Origin: Mesorhizobium sp. YIM 152430
Lineage (GTDB): Bacteria > Pseudomonadota > Alphaproteobacteria > Rhizobiales > Rhizobiaceae
Length of the DNA: 64,000 nt
Assembly (NCBI RefSeq): GCF_029210365.1
Contig: NZ_JARGES010000056.1
Location: 268,945-332,944 of the forward strand
Direction: 5' to 3'
The translations under genes were made by a program, and so were the position numbers. A model generated the notes under the pieces. It was not told the DNA's origin. It did not search any database and saw only the letters and a list, made by a program, of their open reading frames with translations. Below, piece by piece: positions 28,480 through 38,043 of this stretch; position 1 is the stretch's first letter; each line of letters starts with the position of its first letter.

Positions 28480-29639
28480 ACTTCTCCCTCACTGACGAAC
28501 AACGTCTCATCGTCGACACCACGCGCGCCTTCGTCGAAAACGAACTCTACCCGCACGAAGCCGAGGTCGAGCGCATCGGCCATCTGCGCATGGACCTCGT
28601 CAGGGAGTTGCAGGCCAAAGCCATCGCAGCCGGCCTCTACGCTGCCAACATGCCGGAAGAAGTCGGCGGCGCGGGCCTCGATACGCTGACCTGGCTGCTC
28701 TACGAAAAGGAGCTCGGCCGCGCCAATTACGCGCTGCACTGGACCTGTGTCGCACGGCCATCCAACATTCTTCTCGCCGGCACCGACGAGCAGAAGGAGC
28801 GCTATCTTCACCCCAGCATTCGCGGCGAGAAATGGGACTGCCTCGCCATGACCGAACCCGGCGCCGGTTCCGATCTGCGCGGCATGAAGGCCAGCGCGCG
28901 CCCGGACGGCGGCGACTGGATATTGAACGGCACCAAGCACTTCATCTCCCACGCCGACCTCGCCGATTTCGCCATCGTCTTCATGGCGACCGGCGAGGAA
29001 GACACATCGCGAGGCAGGAAAAAACTGATCACCGCCTTCTTCGTCGACAAGGGCACGCCCGGCTTCACGGTGCGCGACGGCTATCGCAACGTCTCGCATC
29101 GCGGCTACACCAACTCCATCCTCGAATTCGACGATTGCCGCCTGCCTACGTCCCAAATTCTGGGCGAGGTTCACAAGGGCTTCGAGGTCGCCAATTCCTG
29201 GCTCGGCGCGACACGCCTCCAGGTCGCCGCGACCTGCATCGGCCGCGCCGAACGCGCGCTCGGCCATGCCGTGGACTGGGCCGCCAACCGCGAACAGTTC
29301 GGCCAGCAGATCGGCAAGTTCCAGGGCGTCTCCTTCAAGCTGGCCGACATGGCGACGGAATTGAAGGCCGCCGATTTGATGCTGATGGAAGCCGGCTGGA
29401 AATACGACGCCGGCACGGTCACCGAGATGGACATGGCGATGGCCAAGCTGAAGGCCACCGAAATGCTCGCCTTCGTCGCCGACGAGGCGATCCAGATCCA
29501 TGGCGGCATGGGCCTGATGGACGAACTGCCGCTCGAGCGCATCTGGCGCGACGCGCGCGTGGAGCGCATCTGGGAAGGCACGAGCGAAATCCAGCGGCAT
29601 ATCATCTCGCGGGCATTGCTGCGGAGGGTGGGCGGCTGA
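28476..29639 (+). CDS. Acyl-CoA dehydrogenase (candidate gamma-butyrobetainyl-CoA dehydrogenase)
   Basis: A 387-residue FAD-dependent acyl-CoA dehydrogenase with CLAMTEPGAGSDLRGM (FAD-binding signature), LGATRLQVAATCIGRAERAL and, near the C-terminus, IQIHGGMGLMDELPLERI plus RDARVERIWEGTSEIQ. Coupling with carnitine dehydrogenase and the presence of a CoA ligase and crotonase in the same run suggest oxidation of gamma-butyrobetainyl-CoA to crotonobetainyl-CoA. The exact substrate is inferred from context. Confidence 0.85.
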   Translation: MNFSLTDEQRLIVDTTRAFVENELYPHEAEVERIGHLRMDLVRELQAKAIAAGLYAANMPEEVGGAGLDTLTWLLYEKELGRANYALHWTCVARPSNILLAGTDEQKERYLHPSIRGEKWDCLAMTEPGAGSDLRGMKASARPDGGDWILNGTKHFISHADLADFAIVFMATGEEDTSRGRKKLITAFFVDKGTPGFTVRDGYRNVSHRGYTNSILEFDDCRLPTSQILGEVHKGFEVANSWLGATRLQVAATCIGRAERALGHAVDWAANREQFGQQIGKFQGVSFKLADMATELKAADLMLMEAGWKYDAGTVTEMDMAMAKLKATEMLAFVADEAIQIHGGMGLMDELPLERIWRDARVERIWEGTSEIQRHIISRALLRRVGG

Positions 29640-29665
29640 TGTTGGGCTGTTCCGCGCGTCAGCCC

Positions 29666-29798
29666 CCCACCCTCTATCCCTCCCCACAAGGGGGAGGGAG
29701 GGCATCCACGTTACGCCAGCCTTACCAGACGCCTCGCTCGAAAAAGTGGATCGAGGCTGACGTCTCCCTCCCCCCTGTGGGGAGGGATAAAGGGTGGG
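29666..29798. repeat. Large imperfect palindromic intergenic repeat
   Basis: Two 35-base arms, 29666-29700 and 29764-29798, are inverted copies matching at 33 of 35 positions and are separated by 63 bases. Each arm is itself GC-rich and part-palindromic (CCCTCCCC...GGGGGAGGG). It fills the 187-bp gap between the acyl-CoA dehydrogenase and CoA ligase genes. Elements of this look are frequent in Mesorhizobium and relatives; it is not an IS (no ORF, no target duplication seen). Confidence 0.8.
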
Positions 29799-29826
29799 TG
29801 TCCCTTCGCAAGACTCCTTCCACCGC

Positions 29827-31986
29827 ATGACCCGCCTCGACCGCCTCCTCCGTCCCCGCTCCATCGCCGTCGTCGGCGGCGGCGCCTTCGCGACCAACGT
29901 CGTCAAGCAATCGCTCAAGATGGATTTCGCCGGCGACATCTGGCCGGTCCATCCGACCCGGTCCGAGATCGAAGGCGTATCGGCTTTCCAATCCATCGCC
30001 GACCTGCCCGCCCCACCGGACGCGGCCTTCATCGGCGTCAACCGCTTCGCCACGATCGACATCCTGCGCGACCTGTCCGCGATGAACGCAGGCGGCGCCA
30101 TCTCCTTCGCGGCCGGCTTCCTCGAGGCCGACGACCCGGACGGCCCACGTCTCCAGCGCGAACTCATAGAGGCCGCCGGCGACATGCCGGTCATCGGGCC
30201 GAACTGCTATGGCCTGATCAACTATGCCGACGGCGCGCTTTTGTGGCCGGACCAGCATGGGGGTCGGCGCCTGACGCCCGGCACGCGCGGCGCGGCGATC
30301 ATCACGCAGTCCTCCAACATCGCCTGCAATCTCACCATGCAAAGACGCGGCCTGCCGATTGCCTTCCTGATGACGGCGGGCAACCAGGCGCAGACCGGCC
30401 TGTCGGAAATGGCGCTCGGCCTGATCGAGGACGAGCGCGTGTCGGTGCTCGGGCTCCACATCGAGGGTTTCGACAGCGTTCCCGGCTTCGAGCGGCTCGC
30501 CGCCCGCGCGCGCGAACTGAACAAACCGATCGTCGCCATGAAGGTCGGCCGATCCGAACAGGCGCGCGCCGCGACCATCTCGCACACTGCGTCGCTGGCG
30601 GGATCTGACGCGGGTTCGGACGCCTTCCTGAAACGCCTCGGCATCCCTCGCGTCCACTCGATCCCCGCCTTCCTCGAAACGCTGAAGCTTCTCCACGGCG
30701 TCGGGCCGCTGGCCGGCAATCGGCTGTCCTCGATGAGTTGTTCGGGCGGCGAAGCGTCGGTGATGGCGGATGCCGCGGACGGGCGCGCGGTGACCTTTCC
30801 GCCGTTGACCTTGGCGCATCGCGCCGAGATCAAGGAAACCCTTGGGCCGCTGGTCGCGGTCGCCAATCCGCTCGACTACCACACCTTCATCTGGAACGAC
30901 GAACCGGCCATGACCGCGACCTTCGCGGCGATGGTTTCGGGCGGCTTCGACCTCAACATGCTGGTGCTCGACTTTCCCCGCACCGACCGCTGCTCGGACG
31001 CCGACTGGTGGCCGACCGTTCGCGCATTCGAAGCGGCATTGAAGGCGAATAGCGCGCGCGGCGCGATCGTGGCATCGATTGCGGAGAATTTGCCGGAAGA
31101 AACCGCGGACGATCTTTTCGCGCGCGGGATCGTGCCGTTGCATGGAATCGAAGAGGCGATGGAGGCGGCGGACGCGGCGGCGTTTGTGGGACAAGCCTGG
31201 CGCGATCCTTCCTCTACCCCTTTCGGGAGGAGAGGTGGCCCGGCGAAGCCGGGACGGAGTGGGGGGGAGGCGTCGGCGCATAACCCCCACTCCGCCTCGC
31301 TTGGCTCGGCACCTCTCCCCCTCAAAGGGGGAGAGGAACGGCGCCCGCTAGACGAAGCATTCGCCAAATCTCTGCTCGCCTCACGCAATCTCCCCGTTCC
31401 CCCCGGCTGCCGCGTATCCTCCGCGCAAGAAGCCCTCTCCGCAGCCCAATCCCTCGGCACCCCCGTCGCGGTCAAGGCGCTCGGCCTCGCCCACAAATCC
31501 GAGCACGGCGCCGTCCGTCTGAACCTGCGAACGCCTGACGAAATCGAAGCTGCCGCGACCGCACTTCTCCCCCTCGGCACCGGCCTTTACATCGAGCGCA
31601 TGATCGAAGGCGCGGTCGCCGAACTCATCGTCGGCGTCACGCCGGATCCCGTCTTCGGCGCACTCCTGACCGTCGGCTCGGGCGGTGTTCTGGTCGAACT
31701 CCTGGCGGACAGCCGCACGCTTATCCTCCCCGCAACCCACGACGAGATCGAAAAGGCGCTGCGCTTCCTGAAGCTTTTCCCGCTCCTCGACGGCTATCGC
31801 GGCCGCCCGAAGGCCGACATCGCCGCCGCGATCGACACGATCCTCGCCATTTCCGATTTCGTCGTCGAAAATGCCGACCGGATCGTCGAACTCGACATCA
31901 ACCCGCTGATCGTCTGCGCGCAAGGCACGTTCATCGCCGATGCGCTGCTGGTCGGCGATTTCGAAACTCTGGAGAAAACCGCATGA
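29827..31986 (+). CDS. ADP-forming acyl-CoA ligase (acetate-CoA ligase family) with in-frame palindromic insert
   Basis: A 719-residue fused alpha-beta NDP-forming acyl-CoA ligase. The N-terminal CoA-binding domain (RPRSIAVVGGGAFATNVV) is followed by succinyl-CoA-ligase-like domains with the phosphohistidine region (VGRSEQARAATISHTASLAG) and a C-terminal ATP-grasp domain from about residue 507 (GTPVAVKALGLAHKSEHGAV; ELDINPLIV). Residues about 462-503 are encoded by a 126-bp palindromic repeat and lie in the linker before the ATP-grasp domain. It probably activates gamma-butyrobetaine, crotonobetaine or carnitine. The ATG at 29827 lies beyond the intergenic repeat; an upstream in-frame ATG at 29794 falls inside the repeat arm. 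It overlaps the crotonase gene by 4 bp. Confidence 0.82.
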   Translation: MTRLDRLLRPRSIAVVGGGAFATNVVKQSLKMDFAGDIWPVHPTRSEIEGVSAFQSIADLPAPPDAAFIGVNRFATIDILRDLSAMNAGGAISFAAGFLEADDPDGPRLQRELIEAAGDMPVIGPNCYGLINYADGALLWPDQHGGRRLTPGTRGAAIITQSSNIACNLTMQRRGLPIAFLMTAGNQAQTGLSEMALGLIEDERVSVLGLHIEGFDSVPGFERLAARARELNKPIVAMKVGRSEQARAATISHTASLAGSDAGSDAFLKRLGIPRVHSIPAFLETLKLLHGVGPLAGNRLSSMSCSGGEASVMADAADGRAVTFPPLTLAHRAEIKETLGPLVAVANPLDYHTFIWNDEPAMTATFAAMVSGGFDLNMLVLDFPRTDRCSDADWWPTVRAFEAALKANSARGAIVASIAENLPEETADDLFARGIVPLHGIEEAMEAADAAAFVGQAWRDPSSTPFGRRGGPAKPGRSGGEASAHNPHSASLGSAPLPLKGGEERRPLDEAFAKSLLASRNLPVPPGCRVSSAQEALSAAQSLGTPVAVKALGLAHKSEHGAVRLNLRTPDEIEAAATALLPLGTGLYIERMIEGAVAELIVGVTPDPVFGALLTVGSGGVLVELLADSRTLILPATHDEIEKALRFLKLFPLLDGYRGRPKADIAAAIDTILAISDFVVENADRIVELDINPLIVCAQGTFIADALLVGDFETLEKTA
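31211..31336. repeat. 126-bp palindromic repeat inserted in frame inside the CoA ligase gene
   Basis: Left arm 31211-31265 and right arm 31284-31336 are imperfect inverted copies (about 53-55 bases) separated by 18 bases. The element is exactly 42 codons long, contains no stop in the ligase frame and encodes a Gly/Pro/Ser/Arg-rich stretch unlike the rest of the protein. Repeats with CCTCTCCCCC...GGGGGAGAGG arms normally sit between genes in rhizobia. Confidence 0.85.
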
Positions 31987-32768
31987 GCGACGATGTCGTC
32001 AAAACCCGCCGCGAAGGCGCCATCCTGGAGATGACGCTCGACCGGCCGAAGGCGAATGCGATCGACCTCGCGACCTCGCGTCTGCTGGGCGAAACCTTCA
32101 AATCTTTTCGCGATGACCCCGAATTGCGCGTCGCCATCGTCAAAACCGCCGGCGACAAGTTCTTCTCCGCCGGCTGGGACCTCAAGGCGGCGGCGGAGGG
32201 CGATGCGGTCGACGGCGACTATGGCGTCGGCGGCTTCGGCGGGTTGCAGGAATTGCGCGACATGAACAAACCGGTGATCGCCTGCGTCAATGGCATGGCC
32301 GTCGGCGGCGGGTTCGAACTCGCGCTGTCCTGCGACCTCATCTACGCGTCCGAAACCTCGAGCTTTGCCCTGCCGGAGATCAAGGCCGGTACGCTTGCCG
32401 ATGCCGCGACGATCAAGCTGCCGCGCCGTATCCCCTATCACGTCGCGATGGACATGCTCCTGACCGGGCGCTGGATGGACGTGCTGGAGGCCCATCGCTG
32501 GGGCCTTGTCAATGAGGTCCACCCGGCCGACCAGTTGGAAGAACGCGTCTGGGACGTCGCGCGCCTTCTTGCCTCCGGCCCGCCGCTCGTCTTCGCCGCG
32601 ATCAAGGAAGTCGCGCGCGAGGCCGAGGGGCAAAGCTTCCAGACGGCCATGAACCGCATCACCAAGCGTCAGTTCGCCACGGTGGACCGGCTTTACGATT
32701 CGGAAGACGGGCTTGAAGGCTTCAAGGCCTTTGCGGAAAAGCGCGACCCGGTGTGGAAGGGCAGATAG
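31983..32768 (+). CDS. caiD: Enoyl-CoA hydratase/carnitinyl-CoA dehydratase (CaiD-like)
   Basis: A 261-residue crotonase-family protein. The oxyanion-hole segments AGWDLKAAAEGDAVDG and NGMAVGGGFELALSCDLIYA, and the E-containing LPEIKAGTLADAATIKLPRR, resemble CaiD, which interconverts crotonobetainyl-CoA and L-carnitinyl-CoA. Context (ATGA overlap with the CoA ligase, operon with carnitine dehydrogenase and BKACE) supports this. The symbol is given on similarity and context; a generic enoyl-CoA hydratase is the alternative. Confidence 0.75.
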   Translation: MSDDVVKTRREGAILEMTLDRPKANAIDLATSRLLGETFKSFRDDPELRVAIVKTAGDKFFSAGWDLKAAAEGDAVDGDYGVGGFGGLQELRDMNKPVIACVNGMAVGGGFELALSCDLIYASETSSFALPEIKAGTLADAATIKLPRRIPYHVAMDMLLTGRWMDVLEAHRWGLVNEVHPADQLEERVWDVARLLASGPPLVFAAIKEVAREAEGQSFQTAMNRITKRQFATVDRLYDSEDGLEGFKAFAEKRDPVWKGR

Positions 32769-32775
32769 CGAAGAC

Positions 32776-32834
32776 AGGCGTCATCCCGGAGTGACGCAGC
32801 GCGTCAGCGATGCGGCGAATCCGGGATGACGCCT
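32776..32834. terminator. Palindromic repeat/bidirectional terminator between convergent genes
   Basis: AGGCGTCATCCCGGA (32776-32790) and its exact inverse (32820-32834) form a 15-bp stem. Inside the loop a second hairpin TGACGC-AGC-GCGTCA is present. It fills the space between convergent caiD and pcaF. GTCATCCCGGA-type palindromes are dispersed in many alphaproteobacteria, so this may be a repeat used as a terminator. Confidence 0.7.
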
Positions 32835-32842
32835 TGCCGAGA

Positions 32843-34051
<1,209 letters not shown>

Positions 34052-34053
34052 GT

Positions 34054-34725
34054 TCAAACCTCCGGTACGTTCAGATCCTTGCAAGCGCCCTCGACCACGA
34101 GCTTCGCCCCGGTCACGGCCTGCAACTCTTCCATGCTGATGGATGGCAGCTTTTCGCGCAGGACGAAACGCTTGTCGATGATTTCGACGACGGCAAGGCT
34201 CGTATAGACCGTCGTCACGCAGCCGACGCCGGTCAGCGGCAGCGAACAGCGCTCGACGAGCTTCGGCTTGCCGTCCTTGGTGACGTGGTCAGTGATGACG
34301 CAGACGCGTTTGGCGCCATGGACGAGGTCCATCGCGCCGCCGACGGCCGGCACCGATTTCGGACCCGTCGACCAATTGGCGAGGTCGCCGTTCTCCGCAA
34401 CCTCGTAGGCGCCGAGGATCGCGACGTCGAGATGCCCGCCGCGCACCATGGCGAAGCTGTCGGCGTGGTTGAAAAAGGACGCGCCCGCATTGAGCGTGAC
34501 CGCCTTCTTGCCGGCATTGATCAGATCCCAGTCTTCCTCGCCCGCGGGCGGCGCTTCGCCGAAATCGAGCACGCCGTTCTCGGTATGGTAGATGACCTCG
34601 CGGCCCTTGGGCTTGAACTTCGCCACCATCTCGGGAAAGCCGATCCCCAGATTGACATAGGCGCCGTCCGGAATGTCCTGCGCCGCGCGCCAGGCGATCT
34701 GGGCGTTGGTGAGTTTCGCTTTCAT
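34054..34725 (-). CDS. pcaJ: 3-Oxoacid CoA-transferase, subunit B
   Basis: A 223-residue beta subunit of class I CoA-transferases. The active-site glutamate is in YHTENGVLDFGE (SENG-like motif, here TENG), preceded by YVNLGIGFPEMVAKF; VGGAMDLVHGAKRV follows. With PcaI it transfers CoA from succinyl-CoA to 3-oxoadipate, and related enzymes use acetoacetate. It overlaps pcaI by 4 bp. Confidence 0.9.
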   Translation of the reverse strand: MKAKLTNAQIAWRAAQDIPDGAYVNLGIGFPEMVAKFKPKGREVIYHTENGVLDFGEAPPAGEEDWDLINAGKKAVTLNAGASFFNHADSFAMVRGGHLDVAILGAYEVAENGDLANWSTGPKSVPAVGGAMDLVHGAKRVCVITDHVTKDGKPKLVERCSLPLTGVGCVTTVYTSLAVVEIIDKRFVLREKLPSISMEELQAVTGAKLVVEGACKDLNVPEV

Positions 34726-35459
34726 GCTGTGCCCCCGTCCTGCAAGAGCGCCGCTTCGCGCAACAATGCCTCTTCCTGTTTCGCATCCGCGATCTCGACG
34801 ATCGTGTCGACGAAGATGCCGGGCGTGACGACATGTTCGGGATCGATTCCGCCCGGCTCGACCACCTGCCGCGCCTGCACGATCGTGGTCGCGGCGGCCA
34901 TCGCCATCAATGGCGCGAAGTTCCGCGCGGCCTTGTTGTAGGTCAGGTTGCCCTTGCGGTCCGCCAGTTCCGCCTTGATGATCGCGACATCCGCCTTCAG
35001 CCAGCGCTCCTGCACGTAAAGCCGGCCGTCGAACTCGGCGACCGGCTTGCCCTTGGCGATGTCCGTGCCGAAGCTCGTCGGTGTATAGAAGGCCGGAATG
35101 CCTGCACCGCCCGCACGGATACGCTCGGCCAGCGTGCCCTGTGGCACCAGTTCGAGTTCGATTTCACCGGCATGGTAGCGCTCGGTGAAGGCGCGCGAAT
35201 CGGTCGATCGCGGAAACGAACAGATGATCTTGGCGACCATGCCGGCATAGATCATCGCCGCAATGCCGATGGCCCCATTGCCGGCATTGTTGTTGATGAC
35301 GGTCAGCCGGCCGGGCGAGCCTGTCGCTTTGTAGCGCGCGACGAGCGCGTCGATCAGTTCGATCGGCGCGCCCGAGCCGCCGAAGCCGCCGATCATGACG
35401 GTCATGCCGTCCTCTATGCCGGCAATCGCATCCTCGATGCTAGGGGTGATCTTGTTCAT
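34722..35459 (-). CDS. pcaI: 3-Oxoacid CoA-transferase, subunit A
   Basis: A 245-residue alpha subunit. The CoA-binding glycine-rich motif GGFGGSGAP is near residue 24, and NNNAGNG, KIICSFPRSTDS, LVPQGTLAERIRAGGAGIP and NLTYNKAARNF closely follow the PcaI pattern. It is the first gene of the pcaIJF transcript. The ATG at 35459 is chosen because the longer frame would run through the operator. It is divergent from an IclR regulator. Confidence 0.9.
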   Translation of the reverse strand: MNKITPSIEDAIAGIEDGMTVMIGGFGGSGAPIELIDALVARYKATGSPGRLTVINNNAGNGAIGIAAMIYAGMVAKIICSFPRSTDSRAFTERYHAGEIELELVPQGTLAERIRAGGAGIPAFYTPTSFGTDIAKGKPVAEFDGRLYVQERWLKADVAIIKAELADRKGNLTYNKAARNFAPLMAMAAATTIVQARQVVEPGGIDPEHVVTPGIFVDTIVEIADAKQEEALLREAALLQDGGTA

Positions 35460-35507
35460 CTCGCTCCCGGATACCTGTCGGTCGGCAGAAGACCGCTCGA
35501 TGTAAAA

Positions 35508-35542
35508 GTTCGTATTGCGAACAAATGTTCCATATGCGATAC
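35508..35542. promoter_or_regulatory. Probable IclR/PcaR-type operator between pcaI and its regulator
   Basis: GTTCG-TATTG-CGAAC (35508-35522) is a perfect inverted repeat closely matching the GTTCG...CG(C/A)AC elements of PcaU/PobR operators. A second partial copy, GTTCC-ATATG-CGATAC (35527-35542), lies 19 bp further, about two helical turns. The pair sits between divergent pcaI (start 35459) and the IclR gene (start 35552). Confidence 0.65.
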
Positions 35543-35551
35543 ATTCTCTAG

Positions 35552-36346
35552 ATGACTGAAGGGAACGTGTCAATCGAAGGGCCACCAAGCCGGACCGACC
35601 GTGTCGGCTCGCTGGAACGCGGGCTGGGCGTCATGGAAATCCTGGCGGCGCATCCGGCCGGGCTGTCAATGAGCGAGGTCGCCGACCGCGCCGGCCTGAC
35701 GCGCGCCGGCGCCCGGCGTTTCCTTCTGACGCTGGTCGCCGCCGGCTATGCGTTGCAGGACGGACGCATCTTCCGCCTCTCGCCGCGCCTGATCACGCTT
35801 GGCCGAACATGGCTGTCGGGCGCCTCGCTGTGGACCTATGCCGAACCCTTCATGCGCGAGGTTTCAAAAACTCTGAACGAAAGCTGCTCGGCAGCCGTGC
35901 TGGCGAATGAAGACGTGGTCTATGTGGCCCGCATCGCCGGCGCGCGGATCGTCGGCGTCGCGCTCCATGTCGGCACGCGGCTGCCGGCGCATTGCACGTC
36001 GATGGGCAGGGTCTTGCTGTCGGGCCTTTCAGCAGACGAACTCGACGCCTTTCTCACGCGAGCGACGATCACCGCCAAGACTGACCGTACGATCACCGAC
36101 CGCGCCGAACTCAGCCGCCTCGTCGCCAAGGCAGGGGCGGATGGCTATTCCATCGTCGATCAGGAACTGGAAATCGGGTTGCGTTCGATCGCCGTGCCGA
36201 TCCGCGACCGCACCGGCACGATCGTTGCGGCGATCAACGTCTCGACGCAATCGGCCCGGATGCCGCTGTCGGAGATGGAGCGCGAATTCCTCCCGCTCCT
36301 GAAGAAGGCTGCCGGTTCGATCGAGGATTTCTTCGTGGTGCAGTAG
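35552..36346 (+). CDS. pcaR: IclR-family regulator, PcaR/PobR type
   Basis: A 264-residue IclR regulator with a winged HTH (GLSMSEVADRAGLTRAGARRFLLTL, in two parts of the motif) and an IclR effector domain containing VGTRLPAHCTSMGRVLL and VPIRDRTGTIVAAINVS. These features are those of the PcaR/PcaU/PobR branch. Divergent orientation from pcaIJF and the operator-like repeats between them support control by beta-ketoadipate or a related acid. The symbol rests on family and context. Confidence 0.8.
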   Translation: MTEGNVSIEGPPSRTDRVGSLERGLGVMEILAAHPAGLSMSEVADRAGLTRAGARRFLLTLVAAGYALQDGRIFRLSPRLITLGRTWLSGASLWTYAEPFMREVSKTLNESCSAAVLANEDVVYVARIAGARIVGVALHVGTRLPAHCTSMGRVLLSGLSADELDAFLTRATITAKTDRTITDRAELSRLVAKAGADGYSIVDQELEIGLRSIAVPIRDRTGTIVAAINVSTQSARMPLSEMEREFLPLLKKAAGSIEDFFVVQ

Positions 36347-36349
36347 CGA

Positions 36350-36571
36350 TCAGGCCGCTTCGCAGCCGCGATGATCATCGCGCTCGATCAAGTTCCTGAT
36401 CGTGCGGGCGAGCGTCAACTGCCGGTGCTGCGCGATGGCGCGGTCGATCTCGTTTTCGGTCTCCGGCAGTTCGGCAACGGCGAGCAGCCGGTCGACAATC
36501 GACCCCGTGTCGGCGGAATCGTTGCAGAGCATGCGGTCCGCATGGGCGTTCTGGTGCAGTTGATGAAGCAT
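36350..36571 (-). CDS. Small protein of unknown function downstream of xylA
   Basis: A 73-residue frame starting MLHQLHQNAHADRML and rich in charged helix-forming residues (ELPETENEIDRAIAQH). I do not recognise the family. It is called a gene because GGAGG (36577-36581) lies 5 bp before the ATG and the frame ends just after pcaR on the other strand. It follows xylA on the same strand after 143 bp without a clear terminator, so it may be co-transcribed or have its own promoter. No signal peptide or membrane segment is visible. Confidence 0.55.
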   Translation of the reverse strand: MLHQLHQNAHADRMLCNDSADTGSIVDRLLAVAELPETENEIDRAIAQHRQLTLARTIRNLIERDDHRGCEAA

Positions 36572-36714
36572 CGATTCCTCCTTTCGTCGATTGCGCGAAG
36601 AAATAGCCGGGATCGATGACAGCGCGAAGACAAGCGCGCGTCGAAATTGGGGCGGTTGCGAGACTTTCGTTCCCGTTCCCGCCCCAGGAGTAAACAAGTC
36701 GTCCTTCCGCGCCG

Positions 36715-38040
36715 CTAGACGTAACGGTTGACGACGTTCTCCAACCGCTCCTGCCGTCCCGAAACGGGCTGCGGGTCGAGGTTCGCATCGAGCGCCCTGG
36801 TCGAGATCTCCGCAAGCGAATACGAGCCGTCGAGCATCTTCTTCGCATCCGGGTCGGACCAGCCTGCATAGCGCTTCTCGAGCGGCGCGGAGAGCGCCTT
36901 GTCCTCGATGATCCTCGCCGCCGCCTTCAGGCCGCGCGCACAGCAATCCATGCCACCGACATGGGCTGCGAGAAGGTCGACCGGGTCGAGCGACTGGCGG
37001 CGCAGCTTGGCGTCGAAATTGGTGCCGCCCGTCGTGAAACCGCCGGCCTTCAGCACCTCGAGATAGGCGAGCGCCATTTCCGGCACGTTGTTGGGAAACT
37101 GGTCGGTGTCCCAGCCGGACTGGTAGTCATTCCGGTTCATGTCGATCGAACCGAAGATGCCGAGCGCGCCGGCAAGGGCCAGTTCGTGCTCGAAGGAATG
37201 GCCGGCGAGGATGGCGTGGCCTTGCTCGATATTGACCTTCACCTCCTTCTCCAGCCCGAAATCCTTGAGGAACCCGTAGACGGTCGCAACGTCGAAATCA
37301 TACTGGTGCTTGGTCGGCTCCTGCGGCTTCGGCTCGATCAGGATCGTGCCGGAAAAGCCGATCTTCTTCGCATAGTCGACGACGAGCGACAGGAATCTGC
37401 CCGCCTGCTCGCGCTCGCGCTTCATGTCGGTGTTCAGCAGCGTCTCGTAACCCTCGCGCCCGCCCCACAGCACATAGTTTTGACCGCCGAGCCGCTTGGT
37501 GACGTCGACGCAACTCTTCACCGTCGCGGCCGCATAGGCGAAGACGTCCGGGTCCGGATTGGTCGCAGCGCCCGCCATGTAGCGGCGGTGCGAGAAGAGG
37601 TTGGCGGTGCCCCAGAGCAGCTTGACGCCGGTCTCTTCCTGCTTCTTCGCGAACACATCGCCGATCTCGTCGAGCCGCGAGATGCTCTCCCTGAGCGTCG
37701 CGCCCTCGGGGCGCACATCCGCATCGTGGAAGCAGTAGAAGGGCGCACCGAGAAGCTGGAACATTTCGAAGGCGACGTCGGCCTTCATCCTGGCCGCTTC
37801 CATCGTGTCCGCCGAACCCTCTTTTGGGAACCAGGGCCGTTCGAAGGTCTGCCCGCCGAACGGGTCGCCGCCCGGCCAGGCGAAGGAGTGCCAGTAGGCG
37901 ACGGCGAAGCGCAGATGGTCCTCCATCCGCTTGCCGAGCACGACCTCGTCCGGATCGTAGTGCCGATAGGCGAGTTCGGACGTCGATTGCGGGCCTTCGA
38001 ACCTGATCGGCTTGGTATCGCCGAAGAAACCGGTGCTCAT
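36715..38040 (-). CDS. xylA: Xylose isomerase
   Basis: A 441-residue class II xylose isomerase, the usual length for this class. Active-site and metal-binding segments are [12 protein letters not shown] is not exact here, but [12 protein letters not shown] with the catalytic His-Asp, then [47 protein letters not shown] and [20 protein letters not shown] are all present. It converts D-xylose to D-xylulose. It starts 3 bp after xylB ends, so xylB-xylA are one unit. No xylose transporter is seen in the window. Confidence 0.95.
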   Translation of the reverse strand: MSTGFFGDTKPIRFEGPQSTSELAYRHYDPDEVVLGKRMEDHLRFAVAYWHSFAWPGGDPFGGQTFERPWFPKEGSADTMEAARMKADVAFEMFQLLGAPFYCFHDADVRPEGATLRESISRLDEIGDVFAKKQEETGVKLLWGTANLFSHRRYMAGAATNPDPDVFAYAAATVKSCVDVTKRLGGQNYVLWGGREGYETLLNTDMKREREQAGRFLSLVVDYAKKIGFSGTILIEPKPQEPTKHQYDFDVATVYGFLKDFGLEKEVKVNIEQGHAILAGHSFEHELALAGALGIFGSIDMNRNDYQSGWDTDQFPNNVPEMALAYLEVLKAGGFTTGGTNFDAKLRRQSLDPVDLLAAHVGGMDCCARGLKAAARIIEDKALSAPLEKRYAGWSDPDAKKMLDGSYSLAEISTRALDANLDPQPVSGRQERLENVVNRYV

Positions 38041-38043
38041 GGG

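Noticed and set aside
29666..31336. CRISPR or insertion sequence at the palindromic repeats
   Set aside because: There are no regularly spaced direct repeats, no spacers, no transposase frame and no target-site duplication visible.
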